Of a stretch of DNA of 64,000 nucleotides, positions 33,950 through 44,707 are shown in pieces; the first letter of the stretch is position 1; each line of letters begins with the position of its first letter. The DNA is from Ryuthela nishihirai. Lineage: Eukaryota > Arthropoda > Arachnida > Araneae > Heptathelidae. The DNA lies in NCBI GenBank assembly GCA_038380435.1, contig JAWZYU010000019.1:35117801-35181800 (forward strand). Reading direction: 5' to 3'. Below the pieces are notes generated by a model. The model was given only the letters and a program-made list of their open reading frames with translations, had not been told where the DNA came from and did not search any database. The translations under genes and the position numbers were made by a program.

Positions 33950-34990
33950 ATATTTACTGACTTATAGACATTAAAAAGTCAACAGGTAATGCTGTGATTG
34001 TCATTTATGTTTATATTTCAATATATTTAGATATCCATAGCTTATACAGCAATATGCAATCTTAGCCTTATCAGTCCCAAATTTATTTGGTTAAACAAGG
34101 TTTGAAGCATAATGTTATTGTTATTTGAATAAAAAAAAATCCTTTGCAAAAAATATTAATAAAAAAAATATGAAAAATAAAATTAAAATTCAGAACAAAA
34201 ATAATTTCTTTGCTAATTGCAAATATATTGTATGTTCTCATATGGAAAACATTTTTCAATAATGTGTCTAATATTTTCATAATAATTGCAATTAATTCAA
34301 CAGTTAGTATTCCCATAAGGACAATATAGTTCAATATATTTTATCAACATTTGAAAAAATAACATTTAGCATTTCATCACAATTTATTTTTCATAGGTAA
34401 ATTTACTGAGTAATTTTCATAAAAATGAAATAAATATAAAAGCTAATGCCCCTTTTATTAAACTTAGTCTCCTAATTTTATTTTTTTTTTCTTTTTCAAA
34501 ATGTTAATGCTTAGCAATGGAAATGAAATAATTAAACATTATTAAACACCAGATAGCAAAACGTTTTATACACCTGGAATACATTTCAATACATGATAGA
34601 TGCTGTAGCACACTGACTACAACTACAGCATTATGTGGATGTGGATATTATGGATCTACAATTTAAAGAGCACCATGAAAAAAATTTTTGTTAATTTGAA
34701 TAGAGATAAAATTTGGGATATGCATGTAGACTATCAAATAAACTGATTTTTGCCTACCTTTGCTATAAAATATTAATTATGTATTTTTAGTTTTCATATT
34801 TGTTCTATTATGTGGTTATATTATGGTGAGTTTGGCTCTGAATTACCCATGCTAGTTTCTACCATAAATTACCTGTCATATACTTGGTCTTACTCTTTTT
34901 CTTGTATAGAGGCCCAGCTCTTGGCAAAACCCCACAATGATGACATTACAAGATACTGATAGCTAAAGTGTTTTACATATAGCAAGGATT
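33950..34990. other. Intron sequence without recognised features
   Basis: AT-rich. A minus-strand frame at 34083-34334 is low-complexity and hydrophobic with no domain. Confidence 0.5.
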
Positions 34991-35000
34991 TTATATTTAA

Positions 35001-35272
35001 CACTTTGACTGCCATATGAATCATATGTGATTCACACTTAATTTGCTCCTGGGGCTGTGTGAATCATCCGTGCTTCACATACAAATTTGTAGTTCAGGGC
35101 TCGTGAAGCACACTTGATTCACACTTTCAAAGTTTGTTTTTAAGCAACAAATTTATAAAAATTATATAAACTTATATTGTATAGAAATTTATGACCAATT
35201 TTAGTTGATTTAACAAAAAAAACATGTGGCCCCAGGACTTGAAAAAATTTTAACATTGCAGCAGTCAAAGTG
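35001..35272. mobile_element. piggyBac-like MITE with TTAA target duplication
   Basis: 272 bp flanked by TTAA on both sides (34997-35000 and 35273-35276). Terminal inverted repeats are CACTTTGACTGC ... GCAGTCAAAGTG. Inside the left half are three palindromic units of the form gtGAATCA..TGATTCAC (around 35025-35055, 35058-35082 and 35103-35123). No coding capacity. Confidence 0.8.
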
Positions 35273-35276
35273 TTAA

Positions 35277-35801
35277 AATTATGAAACATAATAATTCATA
35301 ATTCACAATTATTTCTTAGATCTCCCTCTCATATCTGAAATTTATTTTTTAAAAATACACTGATTCTTCATATGCATGAACATAACACTGACACTTGCTA
35401 CTTAAATGTATGCAAGAATTTGCTGGTTATTAAATTTCTAATATCTTTAGTCACTCTGACTTCACTAAATTTTTAAAAAAATCAAATTTCAAATAGTAAA
35501 CAATTTTGTTAAAAGCTGCAAACTACACTTTTTCCCTCCTATATCTTTGGTACTTAAAAGACATATCTCCCAATAAAACTCAAAAAATTGTATAGCCTTT
35601 TTGTGGAAAATTTTTACAGGTGCTCAAAATCACATTATGTAAAACATGGTATAGTAAATATATATTATTTTATTAGATGGCACCCTTAAAGGTTCAATCC
35701 AATAAAATAATTCATCAAAATAAATTATATCGATGCAATATATATATAATAATGCTATTTATTTATTGCATAAAAACAGATACATGTTAAAAAATACTTA
35801 C
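35277..35801. other. Intron sequence between piggyBac MITE and exon 5 donor
   Basis: AT-rich, no recognised feature. Confidence 0.5.
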
Positions 35802-35959
35802 AGGTCCTTTTGTCCAGTCTTTGGAAAATTTATCTTTGTATTCAATAACATAACCAGATATTGGTGATCCTCCATCTTTTTCAGGTGGAGTCCACTGAAG
35901 TTCTACACAGTCCTTGTCCCAGTCAGTTACTTCAACATTTCCTGGTTTCGATGGTTCAT
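35802..35959 (-). CDS. unc-22: Twitchin-like exon 5 (N-terminal half of Fn3 domain)
   Basis: 158-bp exon, phase 1 in and phase 0 out. Acceptor ..gcaattacag, donor GTAAGTATT. It reads (D)EPSKPGNVEVTDWDKDCVEL and QWTPPEKDGGSPISGYVIEY, ending ..FSKDWTKGP. This is the A-to-C' half of an Fn3 domain, with conserved D-W-D and the PP-x-x-DGG-x-P-I turn. It is completed by exon 6. The split Fn3, with a phase-0 intron inside the domain, contrasts with the single-exon Fn3 modules of exons 4, 9 and 10. Confidence 0.88.
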
Positions 35960-36292
35960 CTGTAATTGCAAATCATTTTAGATTATAAAAAAATACTTAA
36001 AAGAAAAATTGGATATATTCAAGTTCCCAAATGAATTTTTAATAACAGTATTTAATGGTGTTAATAAAAAAAAATTATTGTAGCTCTGTCTATAAGGAAT
36101 TCAGTGGTGGTTTTCTAAGTTCAAGATATAAAAAATTTTGGGGGTTTTGGTAAGACACTTAAACTAAAAAAATTTTGGTAAACTTAAATCTTGGTTAAAC
36201 TTAAATGAAGATCATAGTTGATCTCAACTAATTGGTTAATAATTTTTCTAAATGGCTCAATATTATCACAGCTTATCATATCAAACTTAACT

Positions 36293-36482
36293 GAGAAGGT
36301 GGCCAAGTGGTTTATGTGCTTGGCTAATGATCAAAGGGATGTGGGTTTAAGCCCCAGGTAAGGCATGGATGTTTATATTGTCTTTCTGCTGAGGTCTTGC
36401 CTTCCTCACAATCTTTGCTATGCCATATTAAACTGACACTTTTGTCAGATCTCTGTAGCAAACAGCTGGTTGAGAGGTAATT
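36293..36482 (+). repeat. tRNA-derived SINE, diverged full-length copy
   Basis: The head gaaggtggccaagtggttta has a pol III A-box-like block and gtgggtttaagccccagg a B-box-like block, together like a tRNA-Ser/Leu 5' half. The tail (tgctgaggtcttgccttcct ... gttgagagg) matches the copy at 63786-63980 in reverse complement. Plus strand. Confidence 0.78.
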
Positions 36483-37172
36483 TTTTAACATTATTATTAC
36501 AACAGACATGAAAAAACACACACAATATCATACAAAACTCAGTATGACAATTCTTATTCACTCTCAGTTGGTTTGAGAGTTTTTGCAACGTAATGTCAGT
36601 GAATATGATATTAGTATAATATAATAGAACCATGGTTGTCATACAAATTATTACATATTGAAACGAAAATTCTTTAAGTTACTAAAAGTTAGGATGATTC
36701 TGAACCTAAATGATTCTGGTTTATTCACATCAATTTCTGCAGTAAAAAAATTCTTAATCAGTAATTCATTGCTTAAAGAAGATTTTCAGTTATTTTCATC
36801 ATTTTCTCTATATACATTGATTATGCTTAATAAAGCATTGTAGCAGTGTAAAATCAGAATTTATTTTTGTTTAAATTGTTAACTAAATTTAATTTTTCAA
36901 TTTCTTTAAGAAAATTACTCCTATTTACAAAGTGCAGTTGCCCATAATTTTGTTACTTTATTTTGTTACTTAGTGTTCAATTTATTTCATTCAACATTTT
37001 CTTGTGGATACTTTAAAATTGCTAAACATTACTTCAAAATTCTGCACATGTTTATAATAAAAATAACTTCCAATTTTTACTTTATCTTTGTTTACTGAAT
37101 TATTTTACTAATTTAGTAGAAAAATATTTTTCTCAATTTCTTTAAGAAACACCTTTAAATTTTTATATGAAT
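36483..37172. other. Intron sequence without recognised features
   Basis: AT-rich, no domain-bearing frame. Confidence 0.5.
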
Positions 37173-37338
37173 TCTGAGAGAAATTAATTTTATTCATAGA
37201 TATATATATATACAGATAAAAAGAATGTTTTGGAGGAATAAAATGATTTCCAATAGAGTTTTATAGATAAAGGGTTAACAAATAAACTGCCTTTAACTAC
37301 CTGAGAGAAATTAATTTTATTCATATATACATATATAT
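37173..37338. repeat. Tandem duplication unit hosting a Tc1 insertion (left part)
   Basis: A unit of about 130 bp starting gagagaaattaattttattc (37173) restarts at 37304. The second unit is interrupted by the Tc1 element and resumes at 39724 with acagataaaaagaatgtttt. The two units agree well through ..aactac. Confidence 0.78.
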
Positions 37339-37482
37339 AGTTGTATCAGAATAATACAACCACCCACAGAATCACTGTGTAACTGCCCAGGTGCATCACA
37401 GAGTGCACATGACAAGGTCGACCACACGAAGATATAAGTGGCCAGCCAGGACAGACGAGCCATAGTGCGTAATGTGAGCACA

Positions 37483-39690
37483 ATGGGAAGAAGAATTGAT
37501 TTGACAGACTTTCAAAAAGGAATGATCATCGGCTACCGTGCCATGGGTGGAAGCATCTCGGAAACAGCAGACTTTGTAGGCTGTTTGCAAGGTGCTGTAG
37601 TAAGGTTGTACCAAGAATGGACTGCTGGCACACCGAGTACCTCCAGACGTCATAACTGTGGAGCCCCAAAGGCCATTGACTAATAGGAAAATTTTGTCTT
37701 CATCGACTGGTAAAGGGCAATCAACGCACAACAATGCAGCAATTGACCACTCAAATGAATGCTGGGGCATCCAGGTACGTGTCCCCAATAACAGTAGACC
37801 GAACCCTGTTACACATGGGTCTCCAGAGTCGATACTATGTAAAGGCACCCAGTTAACCGAGGTCCATCGGCAACAACACCAGCAGTTTGCACAGGACTAC
37901 CATCATTGGACAGTGGAAGAGTGGAAAAAGGTTGCCTTCTCTGACGAATTGAGGTTTCTATTCCACAGAAGTGATGGGAGGTGGTGAATATGGTGTCATA
38001 CACATGAGAACCAACACCCAGACACACTTGTCAGTCAAGTACAGGCCAGCGGTGGCAGTGTGCATGTCTGGGAGATATTTTCCTGGTATGACCTGGGACC
38101 ACTGGTACCACTGGATGGGTCCCTGAATGCCAGTGGCTACCTGTCCATCCTCACTACCCCCCGGAGTGGGACCTCCTTGACAAGGAGGGAGGGGGCTTAC
38201 AGTGCCTCTGAGAAGTTGGGCTCGGATCGCTAGCACCCTTGGGTTCTGAAGTCTGGCGGCCCCCGGTGGAGGGGGGCCTGTTGAAGGTTGGCGGACCGCT
38301 TGGGTGGGCTGGTCCAGTCAGCTTATTGACTTGTCCCCCAGCAAAGCTGGGGGTTGCAGCCTTGGTTGAGGGGCCGTTCTAAAGGCCTCGGATAGGGCTT
38401 GGGAGGACCCTGTCTTCTGCAGGCTTATTGGGGAGTACTGCGGACTGAGTTGTGCACCTCTTCGTACACTCGTTCGTGGGCTCCCTGATGCGGTCTCAGT
38501 GATATTGAAGTGGACAGACGTTCCGCGGGTGCTTCGGCCCGGGAACAATGGAGAGGTAGAAGTTGGAGACTCGCGGTCTCAGTTGGCCACTGCTGGCCAG
38601 CGGGCTTATCGATGGAACAGCCAAACTAAGAGTCCCACATGAATGAGATTTGGAACTTATGGCTTTTGCAGTGGAGGAACTTGGTTCCTCTGCGAAGTGG
38701 GGTCCGGGTGCTGCAGTGTTGTGAGCCCCGGTAGGCGGAGAGCTTTGTCGGAGTTGTGGGAGAGGCACGGACCGGTTTGGCTCGTGCTGGTCCAGCGTTC
38801 CCCGAAGCGGCTTCGGTACGGTGCAGAAGCCGAGACAGCGAGAGGGGCTGTGGTGCCTGGCTCGATGGAGAGGACGAAGTTGGGGGTCATGCCGAGAGGT
38901 TTGGAGTCCCTCGAGGTGTAGCTTTTCGATGGAAGTATCTTGGGCCTCTGCTGCAGAGGACCCTAAAAGTTAGGACTTCTGTTTATTTTCTGGCTCAAAA
39001 TTAAAAAGACTAAGATCTTTTTATTTATATATTGGCATGGCATGTTTTGGCTAAATTCTGTGAGTGTTGGGCATATTCCTAGGCAGCATTCAAAATTTTA
39101 AAAGATACCACTCTCACTGCACCTCAATGATTATATCTTCAAGCAGACTAATAAAATCCCAAGTAGTGCTTCTCTCTTCACATAAGGTCATCTCCCGCTG
39201 TATATAGGCAATTGATAAGGCAAGCTAAATTGATAGGAGCCTTTTTAGTTTATAGTGGTTTCAGTGGCAATCCCTTAAGGTGATATGCAGTCACAGTACT
39301 GCGGTGCACTGGGGTTGTCGCGATTCTTATTCGTTGTCCATCCTCACTGACCACATGCATCCCTTCATGTTGGGCGTTTACCCAGGACAATGCGCAATGC
39401 CATATCGCTAAGGTGGTATGTGACTGGTTCCAGGAACACAACAAATGTGTCTACATTCTCCCTTGGCCAGCGAAATCACCCAACCTCAATCCCATAAAGC
39501 ACTTGTGGGACCATTTGGATCGACAGGTTCGGTGTCCAGACCCACAACCACGTCATCTCTGGAACCTCCATGCTCTGCTGGAGTCCGAATGAGCACATGT
39601 GCCTCTGGCAACCTTCCAGGGCCTCATTGCATCCATGCCACACCATCGAGCTGTTGTCATCCAGGCCAAGGGTGGTTATTCCCATTATTA
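37483..39690 (+). pseudogene. Tc1-like transposase, broken by stops and an insertion
   Basis: The N-terminal DNA-binding region is MGRRIDLTDFQKGMIIGYRA with a following helix-turn-helix (SISETADFVG..). A stop ends the first frame at about 37683. The next frame holds QQFAQDYHHWTVEEWKKVAF then SDELRFLFHRSDGRW with the first catalytic D. After an insertion at 38156-39334 the C-terminal part continues, with DNAQCH-like sequence at about 39385 and LPWPAKSPNLNPIKHLWDHL at about 39458, the S-P-D/N-x-N-P-I-E/K-x-x-W motif. Several stops and the insertion make it inactive. Confidence 0.85.
38156..39334. mobile_element. GC-rich insertion inside the Tc1 element, 14-bp direct repeats
   Basis: The insertion is bounded by tgtccatcctcact at 38142-38155 and again at 39335-39348, which looks like a target-site duplication. 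The first 800 bp are strikingly GC-rich for this window and contain repeated sub-blocks (for example cggttcgg..aatggagaggtagaagtt against ctcgatggagaggacgaagt). The last 370 bp are ordinary AT-rich sequence. This could be the 5' monomer region plus 3' end of an unrecognised non-LTR element. The short open frames in it show no known domain. Confidence 0.6.
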
Positions 39691-39723
39691 GGTAGGTGGT
39701 CATATTATTCTGATACAACTGTG

Positions 39724-39830
39724 TATACAGATAAAAAGAATGTTTTAGAGGAAAAGAATGACTTTCAATAAAGTTTTCTAGATAAACAGTTAACATATAA
39801 ACTACAATTAACTACTATATATATATAATG
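39724..39830. repeat. Tandem duplication unit (remainder of second unit)
   Basis: acagataaaaagaatgtttt and the following 90 bp repeat 37212-37302 with modest divergence. Confidence 0.75.
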
Positions 39831-39871
39831 AGAAACATCAAAAATGACATATGCATATAAATAGTACATAC

Positions 39872-40174
39872 CATAAGGATCTTTGGCTACTATAGCCTTA
39901 GGAGATACAAGTGGATCTGAAGCACCTTTTTTGTTGACTGCTCGTATTCTAAACTTGTATTCTTTCTTATGGACTAATCCAGTTACATCAAAATTGGTGG
40001 TCTCACTTGTTCCTATATCAAGCCAACCTCCACGAGAACCAATATCTTGCATTTCAATCATATAATGTGAAAGGGGTGTGCCCCCTGTATCCAATGGTGG
40101 CAACCAGGAAAGTTTGCAGCGATCTCGAAAGACATCAGTAACTTCAAGTGGGCCTTGTGGTGGCTGTGATACAT
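39872..40174 (-). CDS. unc-22: Twitchin-like exon 4 (complete Fn3 domain)
   Basis: 303-bp exon, phase 1-1, with a whole fibronectin type III module on one exon. The acceptor is ..aaatcaccag and the donor GTATGTAC. The product starts DVSQPPQGPLEVTDVFRDRC, has the Fn3 core tryptophan in KLSWLPPLDTGGTPLSHYMI, the later Y-x-F-R-I-R-A-V-N-K-x-G motif (KEYKFRIRAVNKKGASDP), and the linker AKDPYG. Joined to exon 5, the linker becomes DPYDEPSKPG, the twitchin/projectin inter-Fn3 linker style. Such modules bind in register along the myosin filament. No disruption is seen. Confidence 0.9.
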
Positions 40175-40439
40175 CTGGTGATTTAAAAAATTTCATTTAA
40201 CAGTTAAACACAACCAAAAAATGCAAATGCTGAACAATTCCTTTTCTTTTTTCCTGATCAATATAGCTTAAATCAATATTTTAGTTTCAAGACATATAGT
40301 TCACTGAAAATGTGTTTCCAGATTGCCTCTGTAGCCATATAAGTTATCAAAATAAAAATAATATTAAGTTTGAAGAATGTTGCAGAAAAGCATTTCCTAA
40401 ATTTTCTAATCAATACTATTTGTCCTCTTTCATAAACAA

Positions 40440-40500
40440 GGCTTTCAGCACATGAGAGAAAGAAAACAATCAATTAATCTTTAATGTGCTAGAACTTTCC
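40440..40500. repeat. Direct repeat pair, left (partner at 41410-41450)
   Basis: gagaaagaaaacaatcaatt plus atctttaatgtgctagaa recurs at about 41413-41451 with one or two differences, 960 bp away, bracketing a region with an unrecognised repeat and a MITE. Confidence 0.6.
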
Positions 40501-40559
40501 TTCAAAAAAATAATGACAGTTCTCTTTTATAAATTTTTATAAAAGTTTTAAAGCAAAAT

Positions 40560-41340
40560 AGATAATTTTTGGCTATATGCAGTGTTTCCATGAGACCTAT
40601 CACAGGTCCTATTTGGAAAGAGGGGAGGTCAGTTGATAGCAAGCCAGACATATAATCTGCAGTTTCCAAGTTTAAGTTCCATCAGAGTCAGTATTGAGAT
40701 TTATCTCTGCAACCCCCCCCCCCCCCCCACCTACCCTTGGTTAGTAGAGGATATCAAGGGGTTTGGAAAGACCATCATGTCATTGGATGGGACCAGGCCC
40801 AGACCTAGAATAAGATCGGGTTGGGGGGAGGGGGCAAAAAACACAACTGAGCTGAAAAAATGCAAAAGGAGGGGGAAGAGAATGGATTTTCAATACAGTA
40901 TAACATTTCTTCCTCTATTTTAGAGGTCTTCAAAAAATCTTGAAAAATGCATGAAATATCAATAAGTTTCATCATTTTTTTGCATTTTTTTACCATTATT
41001 AGCATTCTGAAAGGGGTGGCTATGGCCCCTTTGCCCCCCTCCCCCTTAGAACCAGGCTTGGATGGGACATAAAGTTGTGGCTGATGTAAACATGGCCCCA
41101 TTTGTGGAAGGAACCACACCCCATGCACATTAAAGACACACTAGATGGCCTTGACAGGCCGCTACCATCTGTTTCCTAAGAGCTATCCAATGGGTACCCT
41201 CCCCACCAACCTTCTCTGAGCTCTTGGGATCCTTGTGACCTGACCATTTAGCTCACTGTGTGCAAAAAAGTGCTGTTCAGAGATAAAACAACCCAGCCCA
41301 ACTGATCCTATTACTGGGTAAACGAAACATAGGGATATTT
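40560..41340. other. Unrecognised interspersed sequence interrupted by a MITE
   Basis: The GC content is higher than in the flanks. A poly-C run (40711-40728) and blocks around 41130-41330 have no coding frame. A hAT-like MITE with a clean target duplication sits in the middle. Confidence 0.4.
40794..41060. mobile_element. hAT-like MITE with 8-bp target duplication (copy 2)
   Basis: 267 bp starting CAGGCCCAGACCTAG and ending in the imperfect inverse CTTAGAACCAGGCTTG. It is flanked by gatgggac on both sides (40786-40793 and 41061-41068). An 8-bp duplication and a CAGG.. end suit the hAT superfamily. Related copies: 53-307 and 63277-63500. Confidence 0.8.
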
Positions 41341-42099
41341 CAAAAATAAAGTCATTCATTGAAATAAAGATCTACTATGAGGTGTAATTTTATTTCAATC
41401 ACTTCTTTTTAAGAGAAAGAAAACAATCAATTGATCTTTAATGTGCTAGAAGTTGACAAAATGTTTTTTGCTGAAATTCCACTTTATTGAAAAATGAAAG
41501 AGTAATTTAATTATGATGCATTTTTTTTCAAAAGAAACAGTCTTTCACACTTTATTTTTCATTTATCCTCAAAGTTTACTTATTAAACTTTAAAATAGCT
41601 ACTTAGCTTTGAATTCTGTATCAACAAATCTTCAAAAAAAAATGATAAAATATCAATAATATATATGGAATACACAGAATGATTGATGATCCTTCTGTCA
41701 CTATTACTTTCATATGTTTAGTTGTAATATATAATATTAGTTGTTTTCTTCCCGATTAAAATGTTTAGAATAAAATTATTGCCTTAAAGTTCTTTCTGAA
41801 TGGTTGCCATTCTTTTATTTCTAATATTTTTACAATGTTTTCAAAAAATTAAGAGACAAGCTATTTTTGACTGGATCTAATTGTGGTCTTCAACTCTGCG
41901 ATTTCATGCTACTTTATTTCTAGTGGGTTGGTGCAAAAGTAATGGCAAAAAACATGAATCACACGTTTGTAGTTGTCAGAAAATGTGCAGCGGTTTTGTA
42001 AACAACATAAAAGACAGGGCATGCATAACTGATATCTAATGGCATTCTGCATCTACATTTATTCTGCACACGTGACAACATGCATTTCACAATGGCGAC

Positions 42100-43085
42100 A
42101 CAAGATGTGTGAATTCAGTCCATTACGCTCTACAAATTCAGAAATGGTGTTGGTGTCCAAGAATGTGTGCAAAACTTATGGGGACAAAGTAATCTCTAAA
42201 AGCACCTGTTATTGGTAGCATGACAAGTTCCAGTTTGATGACTGTCACCTAGGAAACAAACCTCAAAGTGGCTGGCTGGTGGAGTTGAATGATGGCCATT
42301 TAAAGGCACTGCTGAACAAAAATCTCTGTCAGACATCCAGGGAATTGGCACAGCTACTGAACACCAATTAGTCTAATGTCCTTCAACATCTGCAAAAGCT
42401 CGGTTATGTGTCAAAACTAGATACCTGAATCCCACATCAGTTGTCACAGAAAGCTGAACAAGGTGGCTCACTATACTGCATGTGCTTCACTAGTTGGCAA
42501 AAGGTGATGATTTTCTTGATAGAATGATTATAGGGGATGAAAAGTGAATCATTTATGATAGTATTGTTCATAAGGGATCATAGTGTCAAGCAGGATAATC
42601 GTCCCAGGCTATGGCAAAACCAGAACGCGTTTTCATAAGGTGATGCTCTATTGTTGGTGAGATTGCAGGGGTATCATCTAATATGAGTATTATATTAGAT
42701 GATTATTACCAGTTTAGGTCCCAAACCATCAACTTGGATGTCTATTCCGAGCATTTGGACCACTTAAGTGCAGCATTGAAGGCCAAACATCAGGCATTGG
42801 TAAGTGGAAAAGGTGTCATGTTTGACCAGGACAAAGCAAAGCCTCATGTCATATTACAGTCACAGCAGATGCTGCAGCAATTGGGCTAGGTAATACTGAC
42901 TCCCTCAGATCCCATCTGTTTCGATCCCTGAACAATTTCATTTCCGGAATTAGAAAATTTTGAAAATTTTGGAATAATGACAAGGTGAAGAGTAAATTGT
43001 CAATTTTGCTACTGTGAAGGACAAGAGTTTCTACAAGAATGGCATCTACAAATGCTTAGGTCATTGGAATATGGTCATATCTACA
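42100..43085 (+). pseudogene. mariner transposase relic (element 1)
   Basis: Scattered frames give ESTCYW-like and FQFDDCHLGNKPQSG, then NKNLCQTSRELAQLLNT and VLQHLQKLGYVSKL, the two helix-turn-helix blocks of a mariner transposase of the Hsmar/irritans type. Later IGDEK-like and DQDKAKPHV match its catalytic D regions. Many stops and frameshifts: ancient and inactive. Confidence 0.75.
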
Positions 43086-43088
43086 GTA

Positions 43089-44338
43089 CTATGAAGGGTG
43101 TTAAAAACGTTTTTGACATGTCTGTAGATTTGCATTCATTCCTCTGAAGTTAACGAGATATGACTTGTTTGAAAGCTTGTCTAAACTTTCATTACATATT
43201 AAAAACAAAGGCATATCATCATTTCTTCTTCACTGGTGGTGTGTAAAGTTTGGTCTGCAAAATATGTTCATTGTTACTGTGGAGCCTACTAAAGATGGGA
43301 AAGATTTTATATTTTCACAAGGATGCAGATTGGAGACGTTGAGAAAAAAATTATGTCGATTTATCACAAGTATATGGGGATTATGCCTGTTCCTATGGCA
43401 TTGTTACAGGGTGGATGTACAAATTCAGAGACGGATGGCAGAGCTTTGAAGATCTCCCTCATGCAGGAAGACCAAAGGAGGCCAAGAATGAGAGAAATAT
43501 CACTGCTGTTTGTGAACTCATTAAGGAAAACCCACATATCACCATTCAGGTAATAAGTTTAGATGTCAGTGTATCGATTGGCAGTGTGGTAACAATTATT
43601 CATCAACATTTAAAGTTCATAATGATTTGTGCCAAATGAATACCCCCATAAACTGATAGAACAGCAAAAATAGAGCTAGAGTCAACTCAAGCAAGGAGAT
43701 GCTGGTAATGTTTAAACCTAGTTGCCCCCAAACGGTTAACAGATATAGTCACAGGTGATGATGAGATGTGGTTTTATTACTATAGAACTCCCACAAATAT
43801 CGGCAATTATGTTTGAGTTAAGGAAGATGAACTGCATCCCCAAATGCTCCAATAAGACTTCAGCTCAAGAAAGAGGATGTTCATAATATTTTTCAATACC
43901 AAGGAGAGGTAGCCATGGATACCTTACCTGAAAAAATGACTATAAATGGCCAATACTACACCATTGTTTTTCGCAAAATGGTTAAAGAGATGAAGGAGCA
44001 GCATTCAACAACAGGTGTGTCAAGGGTTCTCCTTCTTCATGACAATGCTAGTGCTCACAATGCTTGGCAAGTTACAGCCTATCTGGAGCAGAAAAAAATC
44101 AAACAGCAAAACCATCCTGCATATTCACCTGATCTTACACCATGCGATTTTTGGTTGTTTCCAAAAATTAAAAAGTAACTTGCTGGGAAGAATTCCAGAA
44201 TTGGCATCGACATCTACAACTTTGCATAGATGCTGGAGGGGAGTACTTTGAAGGACAGTAAAAGTTTTGCTGAGGTAAGTGCAATGGTTTTGTTCTGCAG
44301 ATGCATGTCAAGAACGTTTTGAACATCCCCCATAATGG
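43089..44338 (+). mobile_element. mariner element 2, nested in mariner 1
   Basis: The ends read inward as ctatgaagggtgttaaaaac and, from the right, ccattatgggggatgttcaa, both continuing into AAACGTT(T/C)TTGACATG. Flanking TA at 43087-43088 and 44339-44340. Transposase pseudogene on the plus strand. Confidence 0.84.
43323..44178 (+). pseudogene. mariner transposase relic (element 2)
   Basis: Frames 43415-43639 (FRDGWQSFEDLPHAGRPKEA, NITAVCELIKENPHITIQVI) give the helix-turn-helix region. VTGDDEMWFYYY at about 43750 holds the first catalytic D. The 43915-44178 frame has LLHDNASAHNAW with the second D and YSPDLTPCDFWLFPKIK with the third, a DD34D mariner signature. Frame breaks between these make it inactive, but all three catalytic aspartates remain. 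Confidence 0.85.
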
Positions 44339-44707
44339 TATTTATGTTCTTGATTAAATAACACATTGGTTAATCACAGGAACGATTATTCTTCTTGTAT
44401 TCTCATGTTTTCCCATTACTTTTGAATCAACCCAATATAAATTCTATTATTATTATTATTACTACTGTAATTTAATTCCTTAAACAGTTCCATAATTTCA
44501 AGTTTAATATTTTGCATTTGTTATGAAATAAATATATATCAATTTCGCAAATAATTTATTATTCTAACAGGCCAAATCAAAGTTTGCAGTACACCCTTGG
44601 TTATATCTTATTTAGTTTTATCTGGCAAACTTATTTCAAATACTCATATGGTGACAAACTCTACATTGCTTTCATATATTTTTTTAAGTTGAAATTCATT
44701 TTCCTAA

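Larger units (their letters stand above)
37339..39723 (+). mobile_element. Tc1-like transposon split by a GC-rich insertion
   Basis: Ends gttgtatcagaataata ... ttattctgatacaactgtg, flanked by TA. Without its insertion it would be about 1.2 kb, the size of a Tc1 element. It carries a transposase pseudogene on the plus strand. The TIR family is shared with the mini-elements at 16332-16429 and 29066-29148, so this is a likely former source of their transposase. Confidence 0.88.
41923..44435 (+). mobile_element. mariner element 1, interrupted by mariner 2
   Basis: TIRs gtgggttggtgcaaaagtaa ... ttacttttgaatcaaccca with flanking TA. Interior 42060-43085 carries the decayed transposase. Mariner 2 is inserted near its 3' end at a TA (43087-43088), and about 95 bp of mariner 1 follow it. 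Confidence 0.85.

Noticed and set aside
36324..36642. Two minus-strand 65-codon frames
   Set aside because: They lie in the SINE copy and flank, with no domain and no exon borders fitting the host gene.
38318..39004. Host gene in the GC-rich stretch
   Set aside because: Several overlapping frames are open on both strands because of high GC. None shows a domain, and the stretch lies inside a bounded insertion.
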